From an uncultured Flavobacteriaceae bacterium (GTDB lineage: Bacteria; Bacteroidota; Bacteroidia; Flavobacteriales; Flavobacteriaceae), in NCBI GenBank assembly GCA_905181625.1, contig CAJIYJ010000006.1:44291-108290 (forward strand): a stretch of DNA of 64,000 bases, read 5' to 3'. The translations under genes were made by a program, and so were the position numbers. The number at the start of each line of letters is the position of its first letter. Within the stretch, counting starts at the first letter, position 1. This document shows positions 9,059-17,416 of the stretch, piece after piece. The notes beneath the pieces were generated by a model. The model saw only the letters and a list, made by a program, of their open reading frames with translations, had not been told where the DNA came from and searched no databases.

Positions 9059-10558
9059 ATGAGCAATCACGCTGAACTTCAACAAAAAACACTTTTTGGA
9101 CACCCTATAGGATTGTTTGTGTTATTCTTTACTGAGTTATGGGAGCGATTTAGCTACTACGGAATGAGAGCAATTCTTGTTTTGTATTTAGTGTCTGAAA
9201 CATCAGGAGACAACCCAGGCATGGGCTGGGCAGATGGTGATGCTATTGCTTTGTACGGTTGGTATACGATGTTTGTTTATTTAGCAACAATTCCTGGCGG
9301 AATTTTAGCAGACAGGTTTCTAGGCCAAAGAAAATCAGTTATGGTTGGAGGTCTTTTACTTTGTTTTGGTCATGGAATTTTAGCAGTTGAGGCATTATGG
9401 GCATTTTATACTGGATTAACTTTTATTGTCTTAGGAGTAGGTTGCTTAAAAGGAAATATTTCAACTATGGTTGGTGGACTTTATGGTAAAAGTGATATTG
9501 ACAAAAGAGATATGGGTTTTTATATTTTTTATATGGGAATTAATGTTGGTGCTGCTGTTTCTGCTATCGTGGTCGGTTATATTGGTGAGGTATATAACTG
9601 GCATTATGGCTTTGGTTTAGCTGGAATTGGAATGGCTATAGGTCAATTTGTTTATTGGAAAGGACAAAAGTATTTAAGTCATGTTGGTAACCTAATTGAA
9701 TTAGATTCTTCAGAAAAAAAATCAGAAAATTTATTTTTACAAATTTTCAAAAAATCAAACTCTTTGATTGGATTTTCTGTTACTGCACTTTTAGGTTTAT
9801 ACATAGGTTATAGTGGAGATTGGAGTTATGGTCTGCTACTAATTGGTATTTCTTTTGCAGTTGGATTTGCAATTGTAGTTTATAATGATGGAAATAAAAT
9901 TGAAAAAGATAGAATTTTAGTAACCTATTTGGCCTTTTTAATAGTAATTGTTTTTTGGGGCGCTTTTGAACAAGCAGGAGGTTTAATGAATATTTACGCT
10001 TCTCAAAAAACAGATTTAGCTTTAGGTAATTTCATGGTTCCTGCTAGTTGGTTTCAATCTGTTAATGCAACTTTTATTCTGATTTTTGCTACTGCGATTG
10101 GTTCTTTTTGGATTTGGTGGAAAAAGAAGGGCTACCAGCATTCTTCGATATTTAAAATGGCAGTTGGAGTAATTATAATGGGATTTGGATTCTCATTTAT
10201 GTCTTTAGCAGCAAATGAAGTTACATATGATGCAGCTGGGGAAATTACTCAGAAATCTGCAATGTATTGGTTGGTTCTAGCTTATCTTTTTCATACTATT
10301 GGTGAATTATGCGCTTCACCTGTAGCACTTTCATTTGTAACAAAATTAGCTCCAGCTAGGTGGGGAGCTTTTATGATGGGGTCATATTTTGCTGCAACTG
10401 GTCTTGGAAATAAAGTTGCTGGATTAATAGGTGAAAACGCTTCAGAAGCTGGAGATTTTTGGACTTTTACAGGAATAACTATTTTTTGCACGATTTTTGG
10501 AGTATTAGTAATTCTAATAATCAAACCACTTAAAAGAATGGTGCACGATGCAGAATAA
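9059..10558 (+). CDS. Proton-dependent oligopeptide transporter (POT/PTR2 family, MFS)
   Basis: This inner-membrane H+-coupled di/tripeptide importer has about 499 residues and 12-14 hydrophobic segments. The N-terminal ELWERFSYYGMRAILVLYL is the classic POT helix-1 signature with the ExxER-type proton-coupling motif. GFYIFYMGINVGA matches the second PTR2 signature, and AFEQAGGLMNIYA fits helix 7. It follows cutC by 10 nt and precedes the thioredoxin-like gene by 8 nt, so it probably shares their transcript. Together with the sulfatase and NagB it would suit a glycoprotein or peptidoglycan diet, which is an inference. Confidence 0.92.
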   Translation: MSNHAELQQKTLFGHPIGLFVLFFTELWERFSYYGMRAILVLYLVSETSGDNPGMGWADGDAIALYGWYTMFVYLATIPGGILADRFLGQRKSVMVGGLLLCFGHGILAVEALWAFYTGLTFIVLGVGCLKGNISTMVGGLYGKSDIDKRDMGFYIFYMGINVGAAVSAIVVGYIGEVYNWHYGFGLAGIGMAIGQFVYWKGQKYLSHVGNLIELDSSEKKSENLFLQIFKKSNSLIGFSVTALLGLYIGYSGDWSYGLLLIGISFAVGFAIVVYNDGNKIEKDRILVTYLAFLIVIVFWGAFEQAGGLMNIYASQKTDLALGNFMVPASWFQSVNATFILIFATAIGSFWIWWKKKGYQHSSIFKMAVGVIIMGFGFSFMSLAANEVTYDAAGEITQKSAMYWLVLAYLFHTIGELCASPVALSFVTKLAPARWGAFMMGSYFAATGLGNKVAGLIGENASEAGDFWTFTGITIFCTIFGVLVILIIKPLKRMVHDAE

Positions 10559-10566
10559 TTTTTATA

Positions 10567-11121
10567 ATGAACACATTTGTTAATTACATTTTAAGAACTG
10601 CTTTTCTTTTCTGTTTTTTATTTAACTATTCTCAGACAATTAACTGGATGAGTTTGGAAAAAGCAATTGAATCTCAAAAAAATAATCCAAAAAATATTTT
10701 AGTAGACGTTTACACTAACTGGTGCGGTCCATGTAAATTAATGGATAAAAACACCTTTCAAAACAAAGAAATTGCACGTTTTATAAATGAACATTATTAT
10801 GCTGTTAAGTTTAATGGAGAAGGCAATGAGATAGTGAATTTTAAGGGAAGAGAATTTAGTAATATAGGATATGATGAAAGTAAATCTCAAAGAAGAAACT
10901 CCTCTCATCAGTTCACTCAATTCTTAGGCATAAGTGCCTATCCTACTACGTTGTTTTTTGATAAAGAAATGAATTTAATTACACCTGTTAGAGGTTATTT
11001 GAGACCTAAACAAATAGAAATATATCTTCAATTATTTAAAGATGAGTTCTATAAAAATGTCAAAACTCAGAAGGAATTTGACAGTTTTGTTAAAAATTTT
11101 AAAAGTAAATTTAATAGTTAA
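10567..11121 (+). CDS. Exported thioredoxin-fold protein
   Basis: A short N-terminal hydrophobic signal (ILRTAFLFCFLFNYSQT) directs it to the periplasm. The thioredoxin fold follows with the redox motif NWCGPCK near residue 57 and a cis-Pro SAYPTTLFFD stretch near residue 123. At 184 residues it matches thioredoxin-domain proteins of Bacteroidota that act in periplasmic disulfide reduction or isomerisation; the partner is unknown. It is the last gene of the plus-strand run and ends immediately beside the convergent hemD stop. Confidence 0.8.
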   Translation: MNTFVNYILRTAFLFCFLFNYSQTINWMSLEKAIESQKNNPKNILVDVYTNWCGPCKLMDKNTFQNKEIARFINEHYYAVKFNGEGNEIVNFKGREFSNIGYDESKSQRRNSSHQFTQFLGISAYPTTLFFDKEMNLITPVRGYLRPKQIEIYLQLFKDEFYKNVKTQKEFDSFVKNFKSKFNS

Positions 11122-11868
11122 CTATTTTTTGTTAGCTGTTTCAATATAAATGTCTAAAGCTTTTGACATTGATGGAACTTTTGGAGAAGGAACAGATATG
11201 TCCACTCTTAGACCCGCTTTTTTAGCAGCTTTTACAGTTGTATTTCCGTAAACGGCAATTCTAGTATCATTTTGCTTGAATTCTGGAAAATTTGAAAACA
11301 AAGATTCTATTCCAGATGGACTAAAAAATACTAAAATATCATAATAGACATTTTTAAGTTTAGTTAAGTCACTAATCATTGTTTTATAAAAAGTTCCTTG
11401 GACCCATTTTACTCCGAGTTCATCTAGTCTTATTGGTATTGAAGGAGAAAGAACATCTGCACTTGGAATTAAATAGCTTTCTTCTGGATATTTTTCAATT
11501 TGAGCTGATAAATCTTCAAAAGTTCTTCCGCCAACATATATTTTTCTTTTTCTATAAACAACGTATTTCTGTAAATAAAAAGCTACAGCTTCAGATAAAC
11601 AAAAATATTTTAATGCATTTGGAATTGGAAACCGCATTTCTTCAGCAATTCTAAAAAAATGATCTACAGCATTTCTACTTGTTAGAATTATTGCTGAAAA
11701 TTTAGATAAATCAATTTTTTGATGTCTTACTTCTCTTGCAGTCATTCCCTCAACATGTATAAAAGGAACAAAGTCAATTTTTACCTTTCTTTTTTTTTTT
11801 AATTGGATATAAGGAGAGTTTTCGATTGTAGGGCTTGGTTGTGAAATTAGAATAGATTTAACTTTCAT
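11122..11868 (-). CDS. hemD: Uroporphyrinogen-III synthase
   Basis: It cyclises hydroxymethylbilane to uroporphyrinogen III in haem and sirohaem synthesis. HemD proteins are poorly conserved; here SKFSAIILTSRNAVDHFF near residue 70 and DILVFFSPSGIESLF near residue 175, with AVYGNTTVKAAKKAGL, follow the family pattern. The ATG at 11866-11868 gives 248 residues, the normal length. A longer reading from 12003 adds 45 unrelated residues and overlaps the upstream gene. ATGA coupling (11865-11868) to the DUF4271 gene matches a common Flavobacteriia arrangement. Confidence 0.82.
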   Translation of the reverse strand: MKVKSILISQPSPTIENSPYIQLKKKRKVKIDFVPFIHVEGMTAREVRHQKIDLSKFSAIILTSRNAVDHFFRIAEEMRFPIPNALKYFCLSEAVAFYLQKYVVYRKRKIYVGGRTFEDLSAQIEKYPEESYLIPSADVLSPSIPIRLDELGVKWVQGTFYKTMISDLTKLKNVYYDILVFFSPSGIESLFSNFPEFKQNDTRIAVYGNTTVKAAKKAGLRVDISVPSPKVPSMSKALDIYIETANKK

Positions 11869-12539
11869 AGTTTTCCAATGTTTTTTAAGAACAATACTAG
11901 TATTAGTATTGGAGCTATTTCGAACGTGCAAATATACAAAATAAAATACACAAGATGCTTGAAGCTCCTTGGTGAATATTTTTTCAGTAGGAAAGAAGAA
12001 CAAAAGAACAGATATAATGAGAACAATACTAAGCTTGTAATCATTATTGAAAAATCTGAAACAGGATTAAAAATTATTATTAAAAAGTAAAAGTAAAAGT
12101 GAAGAGAAATAAGGTTTTTAAGTCCAACTCTAAATCTATTGATTTCCTCAAAAATAATTCTGTAATTCAGTATAATTGAGAATGCTTTTTCAATTAAAAA
12201 TTTTAAAACAATATAACTGGTCATTAACAAAGAAATAATAATAAAATAATCTAGATTAAATATTTGTTGAAACTTGCCTTTAGGCACTGTACACAAGGTG
12301 ATAAAAACTGAAAATAAAACAACTCTTAATAATAAAAACCACGCATTTCCAAAACTAAATATATTAATTGTATGTCCAGATTTGTAAATAAAATATCTAT
12401 GAATATCCCAGAATTTTATTAAATATTGAAATTTTTCTCCACATGCATGCCTTGCCATAATAATTAATAATGCACATACTATTAATAGAAACTTAATCCA
12501 ATCATCTGTAAAAATTGTTTTTAGAACGACTTCATTCAT
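11865..12539 (-). CDS. DUF4271-type integral membrane protein
   Basis: The protein has 224 residues and about six hydrophobic segments. Its N-terminal region (LIVCALLIIMARHACGEKFQ and FNLDYFIIISLLM) resembles DUF4271 proteins found immediately upstream of hemD across Flavobacteriia. No biochemical function is established. Its stop overlaps the hemD start by ATGA. The ATG at 12537-12539 is preceded by two tandem TAnnTTTG elements, the nearer only 4 nt away. Confidence 0.7.
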   Translation of the reverse strand: MNEVVLKTIFTDDWIKFLLIVCALLIIMARHACGEKFQYLIKFWDIHRYFIYKSGHTINIFSFGNAWFLLLRVVLFSVFITLCTVPKGKFQQIFNLDYFIIISLLMTSYIVLKFLIEKAFSIILNYRIIFEEINRFRVGLKNLISLHFYFYFLIIIFNPVSDFSIMITSLVLFSLYLFFCSSFLLKKYSPRSFKHLVYFILYICTFEIAPILILVLFLKNIGKL

Positions 12540-12543
12540 GTTT

Positions 12544-12551
12544 CAAAATTA
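12544..12551 (-). promoter_or_regulatory. -7 element (TAATTTTG), start-proximal of a tandem pair
   Basis: This is an exact TAnnTTTG match on the minus strand, 4 nt upstream of the DUF4271-gene ATG. A second identical TAATTTTG lies at 12575-12582, 31 bp further upstream. The nearer site would give an essentially leaderless mRNA, the farther a leader of about 30 nt. Confidence 0.45.
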
Positions 12552-12601
12552 CTATTATTTTATTCGATTAATTTCAAAATTATTTTTAGAACTTAAATCA
12601 G

Positions 12602-12609
12602 TATTTTTG
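12602..12609 (+). promoter_or_regulatory. -7 element (TATTTTTG) for the glycosyltransferase gene
   Basis: This is an exact TAnnTTTG match, 14 nt before the ATG at 12624, so the predicted leader is under 10 nt. It shares a divergent intergenic region with the DUF4271 gene. Confidence 0.55.
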
Positions 12610-12623
12610 TAAAAAATATTTAA

Positions 12624-13355
12624 ATGTCTAAAGCACTTGTAATTATTCCGACCTATAATGAGCTGGATAATATTTCAATAGTTTTAGATCATGTTTTGTC
12701 CCTTTCTAATTTTTTTGATATTTTGGTTGTTGACGATAATTCTCCTGATGGAACAAGTAATGTAGTGAATGATTATATAGATAAATTCAATGAGAGGGTG
12801 TTCCTTCTTTCTAGAAAATCAAAAGAAGGTCTTGGAAAGGCTTATACAGAAGGTTTCTTATGGGGATTAAAAAAAAATTATAATTTTATTTTTGAGATGG
12901 ATGCGGATTTATCTCATGATCCAAATGATTTAGTCAGGATGCTTCAAGTACTTGAAATGCCAAACTGTGACGTCGTAGTTGGATCTAGATATATTAATGG
13001 AATAAATGTTGTTAATTGGCCCTTAAGCAGAATAATTCTTTCATACTTTGCATCAATATATTCGAGAGTTGTAACTGGCCTTCCGGTAAAAGATGCTACA
13101 TCTGGATTTGTAGGATATAAAAATGTAGTTTTAAGAAAAATTAATTTAAAAACTTTACTTTTTAATGGGTATGCTTTTCAAATTGAATTAAAATTCAAGG
13201 CATATAAAAATGGATTTAAAATATTAGAAATACCTATAATTTTCAAAGATAGAGAACGCGGAGAGTCTAAAATGAATGGAGATATAATTTATGAAGCAGT
13301 TTTTGGATTAATAAAAATGAAATTTTACAGTTTTTTTTATAATATTAATAAATAA
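12624..13355 (+). CDS. Polyprenol-phosphate mannosyltransferase-like glycosyltransferase (GT2)
   Basis: It probably transfers mannose or another hexose from a nucleotide sugar to polyprenyl phosphate at the inner face of the inner membrane. The GT-A fold starts at VIIPTYNELDNI. VVDDNSPDGT is near residue 40, the metal-binding MDADLSHDP near residue 92, and RERGESKM near residue 213 is typical of Dpm1-like enzymes. Its 243 residues without a C-terminal membrane pair match the soluble single-domain type. pyrC follows after 2 nt. Confidence 0.88.
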   Translation: MSKALVIIPTYNELDNISIVLDHVLSLSNFFDILVVDDNSPDGTSNVVNDYIDKFNERVFLLSRKSKEGLGKAYTEGFLWGLKKNYNFIFEMDADLSHDPNDLVRMLQVLEMPNCDVVVGSRYINGINVVNWPLSRIILSYFASIYSRVVTGLPVKDATSGFVGYKNVVLRKINLKTLLFNGYAFQIELKFKAYKNGFKILEIPIIFKDRERGESKMNGDIIYEAVFGLIKMKFYSFFYNINK

Positions 13356-13357
13356 TC

Positions 13358-14695
13358 ATGTTTAAAATTTTAATTAAAAATGCTAAAATTATTAATGAAG
13401 GAAAGATTTTCGAATCTGATCTTTTAATTAAAAATGATATAATTTTTAAGATATGTAAAAACATAAAAGCAGATCATGATTGCAAGGTTATAGATGCAAA
13501 AGGTAAAATTTTAATTCCAGGCGTAATAGATGATCAAGTACACTTTAGAGAGCCTGGATTAACGCATAAAGCAACAATAAACTCAGAGTCAAAAGCTGCT
13601 ATTGCTGGAGGGATAACGTCTTATATAGAAATGCCTAATACAATCCCGCAAACAACAACCTTATTAGAATTAAATAATAAATTTAAAATAGCTGAAAGAA
13701 ATTCTCATGCGAATTATTCTTTTATGTTTGGAGGAACAAACGAAAACATAGAGGAAATTAAAAATATTGACTCTAAAAAAGTAGCAGGTTTAAAATTATT
13801 TTTAGGATCATCCACAGGAAATATGTTAGTTGATGAAGAATCTGTTTTAAAAAATATTTTTTTAAATACAGATTTATTAATTTCTGTTCATAGTGAAGAT
13901 GAGAATATTATAAACGAGAATATCAATAAATATAAATCTAAATACGGGCCCAATATCCCTTTTGAATTACATCCGATTATAAGGTCTGAAAAGGCCTGCT
14001 TAAAATCTACGAAAAGAATTATAAAATTAGCTAAAGAAACTGGAGCAAGACTACATGTTTTTCATTTGTCTACAGAAAGTGAATCATTGCTTTTTGAAAA
14101 TAATATTCCTCTAAAAGATAAAAAAATAACATCTGAAGTGTGTGTTCATCATTTATGGTTTTCTGATGAAGATTATAAAGAAAAACAATCTTATATAAAA
14201 TGGAATCCAGCAATTAAAACAAAACAAGATAGACATGCTTTATGGAAGGCTTTAAATAATGACAGAATTGATGTTGTAGCAAGTGATCACGCCCCTCATA
14301 CAATTGAAGAAAAATCAAATAGTTACTTAGAGTGTCCTTCAGGCGGCCCTCTTGTTCAACATGCTTTAGTGTCTATGATCGAACATCATTTAAATAATAA
14401 AATTACTTTAGAAAAAATTGTCACTAAAATGTGTCACAATCCGGCTGATCTTTTTCAAATTTCAAATCGTGGTTTTATTAGGGAAGGTTATTATGCTGAT
14501 TTAGTGCTGATTGATTTGGAGAAACCATGGACAGTTAACAAAAAAAATATTTTATATAAATGTAACTGGTCTCCTTTTGAGGGGGTGGAGTTTAACTCAA
14601 GTATAAGTAAAACTTTTGTTAATGGAAAATTAGTTTATGATGAGGGCATATTTGACAAAAAATTGCATGGAAAAGAATTAACTTTTAATAGATGA
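13358..14695 (+). CDS. pyrC: Dihydroorotase
   Basis: It closes carbamoyl-aspartate to dihydroorotate in pyrimidine synthesis. This 445-residue amidohydrolase has DDQVHFREPG near residue 60, MPNT near 92, a VFHLST segment and VASDHAPHT near residue 305. The usual metal-binding HxH reads QVH here, with Gln for the first His. I recall the same DQVHFREPG reading from other Bacteroidota, so it is probably lineage-wide, not damage. Later His and Asp ligands are intact. The stop overlaps the next lipoprotein gene by ATGA at 14692-14695. Confidence 0.9.
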   Translation: MFKILIKNAKIINEGKIFESDLLIKNDIIFKICKNIKADHDCKVIDAKGKILIPGVIDDQVHFREPGLTHKATINSESKAAIAGGITSYIEMPNTIPQTTTLLELNNKFKIAERNSHANYSFMFGGTNENIEEIKNIDSKKVAGLKLFLGSSTGNMLVDEESVLKNIFLNTDLLISVHSEDENIINENINKYKSKYGPNIPFELHPIIRSEKACLKSTKRIIKLAKETGARLHVFHLSTESESLLFENNIPLKDKKITSEVCVHHLWFSDEDYKEKQSYIKWNPAIKTKQDRHALWKALNNDRIDVVASDHAPHTIEEKSNSYLECPSGGPLVQHALVSMIEHHLNNKITLEKIVTKMCHNPADLFQISNRGFIREGYYADLVLIDLEKPWTVNKKNILYKCNWSPFEGVEFNSSISKTFVNGKLVYDEGIFDKKLHGKELTFNR

Positions 14696-15060
14696 AAAAA
14701 ATTATAATTTTGCTGATTTTAATTGTTGCTTGTTCAGGTGATGATAATTCTAAGCCGATTGATTTAATGTCAGAAAATGAAATGGTTGATTTTTTATTTG
14801 ATGTAAATGTAATTAATTCTAGTAGAGCTTATAACAACAGATCGGATCTTAATTATTATAATATTAATGATTCTTTACTCTTTAATAAACATGAAATAGA
14901 TTGTTTGAAATTTGTTAATAGCAATTTCTATTACTCATCAAATCCTAAACAGTATTTAAAAATCTATTCTAAGCTAGATTTTAGATTAAATCAACTGAAA
15001 GATTCATTAACAAATGAATTAAATATATTAACCATTAAAAGAAAAGATGCTTTTAATTAG
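14692..15060 (+). CDS. Small lipoprotein, DUF4296-like
   Basis: This 122-residue protein has a lipoprotein signal: KKIIILLILIVACSG with the modified Cys near residue 14. It continues with a helical region containing LMSENEMVDFLFDVNVINSSRAY, which resembles DUF4296 proteins often placed after pyrC in Flavobacteriia. Its function is unknown. It is coupled to pyrC by overlap and runs convergently into the epimerase gene, the two stops sharing bases 15057-15060. Confidence 0.7.
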   Translation: MKKIIILLILIVACSGDDNSKPIDLMSENEMVDFLFDVNVINSSRAYNNRSDLNYYNINDSLLFNKHEIDCLKFVNSNFYYSSNPKQYLKIYSKLDFRLNQLKDSLTNELNILTIKRKDAFN

Positions 15061-16049
15061 TTTTTAAAATTCACACAAGTTTCTTCAATTGCTTTTTCAA
15101 CACTTTTAAAAGAATAATTTAATTCAGACTTTATTTTTGCATTAGAATATTTGTTTTTTGATTGGCTTGAGTTTATGGAAGCTAGGCTTAACTTTCTTCT
15201 TCTTTTATTAAACCAACTATTCAAAATATCAAAAATTAATGCTAACATCATTAAATTTTTTCCTGCTTTTTTTGTTGGAGGTTTTAGGTCTAAATTAGAA
15301 CTGACTTTTGTTATAAAATCTTTGTAAGACCAATTTTCGGCTACTAATATGAATCGTTTTGAAAAAATATTATTGGACATTAATTCATGCATTATGTTAA
15401 CTACGTCTTCTACACAAATAAATCCTGTAGAGCCAGGTGGATAATATTTCATTCCTCTGCTTATTTGAGTGATAAATGCCCCACTTCCACGCTTCCAAAA
15501 ACCACTTCCAACAATAACACCAGGGTTTACAATAACAGCATTTAAACCTTCATAAATTCCTCTCCAAACTTCCATCTCTGCATTATATTTGGTTTGAGAA
15601 TATGGATTTGAATTTTCTCTCCATTCACAATCTTCATTAATAACTTTGTTTGTTTTTTCCCCAATTGCTGCAATAGAACTTACGTAGCAAAGTTTCTCTA
15701 TTTTATGATCTAATGAACAATTAATTATGTTAGCTGTTCCTTCAACATTAATCTTTTTAAGTGAACTTAAATCTTTTGAATCAAAAGAGATAAATGCAGC
15801 ACAATGATAAACCTCTGTAACATCTTTAAAAGCTTCTGAAAGACTTTCAGTATCATTAATATCTCCTTCAACCCATTGAATTTTTTGAAACAATTCTTCA
15901 AAACTATCTGAATGATAAGAAAATACTTTTTTAACTACATCAATTTTACTGTTTTTTCTATGAAGAGCTTTTATTTTTTTATTTTTATTAACTAATAAAT
16001 ACAGTAAATGACACCCTACTAAACCTGTTCCACCTGTGACTAAAATCAT
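15057..16049 (-). CDS. NAD-dependent epimerase/dehydratase (extended SDR)
   Basis: This is a cytoplasmic NAD(P)-dependent oxidoreductase acting on a nucleotide sugar or similar substrate. The N-terminal Rossmann motif VTGGTGLVGCHL is at residues 4-15. The catalytic YxxxK occurs as YSQTKYNAE near residue 150, with CYVSSIAAIG supplying the Ser. The 330 residues resemble the dihydroflavonol-4-reductase-like branch. Neighbours give no substrate clue: it lies alone between two plus-strand genes. Confidence 0.85.
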   Translation of the reverse strand: MILVTGGTGLVGCHLLYLLVNKNKKIKALHRKNSKIDVVKKVFSYHSDSFEELFQKIQWVEGDINDTESLSEAFKDVTEVYHCAAFISFDSKDLSSLKKINVEGTANIINCSLDHKIEKLCYVSSIAAIGEKTNKVINEDCEWRENSNPYSQTKYNAEMEVWRGIYEGLNAVIVNPGVIVGSGFWKRGSGAFITQISRGMKYYPPGSTGFICVEDVVNIMHELMSNNIFSKRFILVAENWSYKDFITKVSSNLDLKPPTKKAGKNLMMLALIFDILNSWFNKRRRKLSLASINSSQSKNKYSNAKIKSELNYSFKSVEKAIEETCVNFKN

Positions 16050-16101
16050 AAATCTAAATTACTATTTATTGTTTAACTTTTTTTCTTTAATATAAGAGAT
16101 A

Positions 16102-16109
16102 TATATTTG
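16102..16109 (+). promoter_or_regulatory. -7 element (TATATTTG) for tyrS
   Basis: This is an exact TAnnTTTG match ending 14 nt before the tyrS GTG start at 16124. The spacing equals that of the element at 12602-12609, implying a very short leader. Confidence 0.55.
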
Positions 16110-16123
16110 TAAAAAATAAAATC

Positions 16124-17416
16124 GTGATCAATAACTTTGTAAATGAATTAAGGTGGAGGGGAATGCTTCAGGATATCGTTCCAGGTTGTGAAGAGAAATT
16201 ACTAGAAAGCTCTTGCAATGGTTATATTGGTTTTGATCCTACGGCTGATTCTTTACATATTGGAAGTTTGGTTCAAATATTAATTTTAATGCATTTCCAA
16301 AATTGTGGGCATAAACCAATTGTATTAATTGGAGGTGCTACAGGAATGATTGGTGATCCGTCTGGAAAATCTGCTGAGAGAAACTTGTTAAGTAAAAAAG
16401 ATTTAAACAATAATATAAAAGGAATTCAAGCTCAGCTTTCTAAATTTCTAAATTTTAATTCAAACGAAAAAAATTCTGCAATAATATGTAATAATAATGA
16501 CTGGTTTAAGAGTATCAATCTGATAGATTTCATAAGAGATGCTGGAAAACATTTAACAGTAAATTACATGACTGCTAAAGATTCTGTAAAGAAAAGATTG
16601 TCAAGTGATTCTAAAGAAGGTATGTCCTTTACTGAATTCACATATCAACTTATTCAAGCGTATGACTTCTATCATTTATTCACAGAAAAAAACTGTAATA
16701 TTCAAATGGGGGGCAGTGATCAATGGGGTAATATCACCAGCGGATCCGAATTGATCAGAAAAAAGACAGGTAATAAGGTTTTTGCTTTAACGTGTCCTTT
16801 GATTACTAAAACAGACGGGACTAAATTTGGCAAAACCGAAGATGGAAATGTTTGGTTGGATAGAAAAAGAACTTCTCCTTATAAGTTTTATCAATACTGG
16901 CTTAATATTTCTGATGAAGATGCAATTAGATATGTTAAAATTTTTACTTTTTATAATGAAATTGAAATAAATAAATTTATTGAAACTCATAAAGAAGAAC
17001 CACACTTAAGGTCATTGCAAAAAGTTATTGCTAACTATCTTACAGAATTAGTTCATTCAAAAGAAGATTTAGAAAAAGTTAAAGTAGCTTCAAATATTTT
17101 ATTTGGCAAGTCTACATCTGAAGATTTAAGTCAATTGGATGAAGAAACTTTTTTAAGTGTATTTGATGGAGTTCCTAAAGCTAATTTAAAACTTGACTAC
17201 TTAAAAAATAATCCCCATATTCATGAACTGCTTTCAGAAGTAGGTTTTTTGTCATCTAAATCTGAAATCAATAGGGCGATTAAAGAAAACTCTATTTCTA
17301 TTAATAAAGAAAAAATTGATAGTTCATATGTTTTTTTAAAAAATAATTTGGTTTGCGGTAAATATTTTTTGGCACAAAGAGGTAAAAAGAATTACTTCTT
17401 AATATCTTTTAGTTAA
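16124..17416 (+). CDS. tyrS: Tyrosyl-tRNA synthetase
   Basis: It charges tRNA-Tyr. This class I synthetase has the HIGH-type SLHIGSLVQ near residue 43, a tyrosine-binding QMGGSDQWGNI near residue 195 and the KMSKS-equivalent TKFGKTEDGNVW near residue 232. A C-terminal S4-like RNA-binding region from about residue 360 completes the usual 430 residues. The start is GTG at 16124, supported by the promoter element and by the conserved beginning of the protein. Its last bases overlap the convergent LuxE-like gene. Confidence 0.96.
   Translation: MINNFVNELRWRGMLQDIVPGCEEKLLESSCNGYIGFDPTADSLHIGSLVQILILMHFQNCGHKPIVLIGGATGMIGDPSGKSAERNLLSKKDLNNNIKGIQAQLSKFLNFNSNEKNSAIICNNNDWFKSINLIDFIRDAGKHLTVNYMTAKDSVKKRLSSDSKEGMSFTEFTYQLIQAYDFYHLFTEKNCNIQMGGSDQWGNITSGSELIRKKTGNKVFALTCPLITKTDGTKFGKTEDGNVWLDRKRTSPYKFYQYWLNISDEDAIRYVKIFTFYNEIEINKFIETHKEEPHLRSLQKVIANYLTELVHSKEDLEKVKVASNILFGKSTSEDLSQLDEETFLSVFDGVPKANLKLDYLKNNPHIHELLSEVGFLSSKSEINRAIKENSISINKEKIDSSYVFLKNNLVCGKYFLAQRGKKNYFLISFS

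Noticed and set aside
11869..12003. N-terminal extension of hemD to an ATG at 12003
   Set aside because: The extra 45 residues overlap the DUF4271 gene and resemble nothing; the ATG at 11868 gives the normal length and an ATGA overlap.
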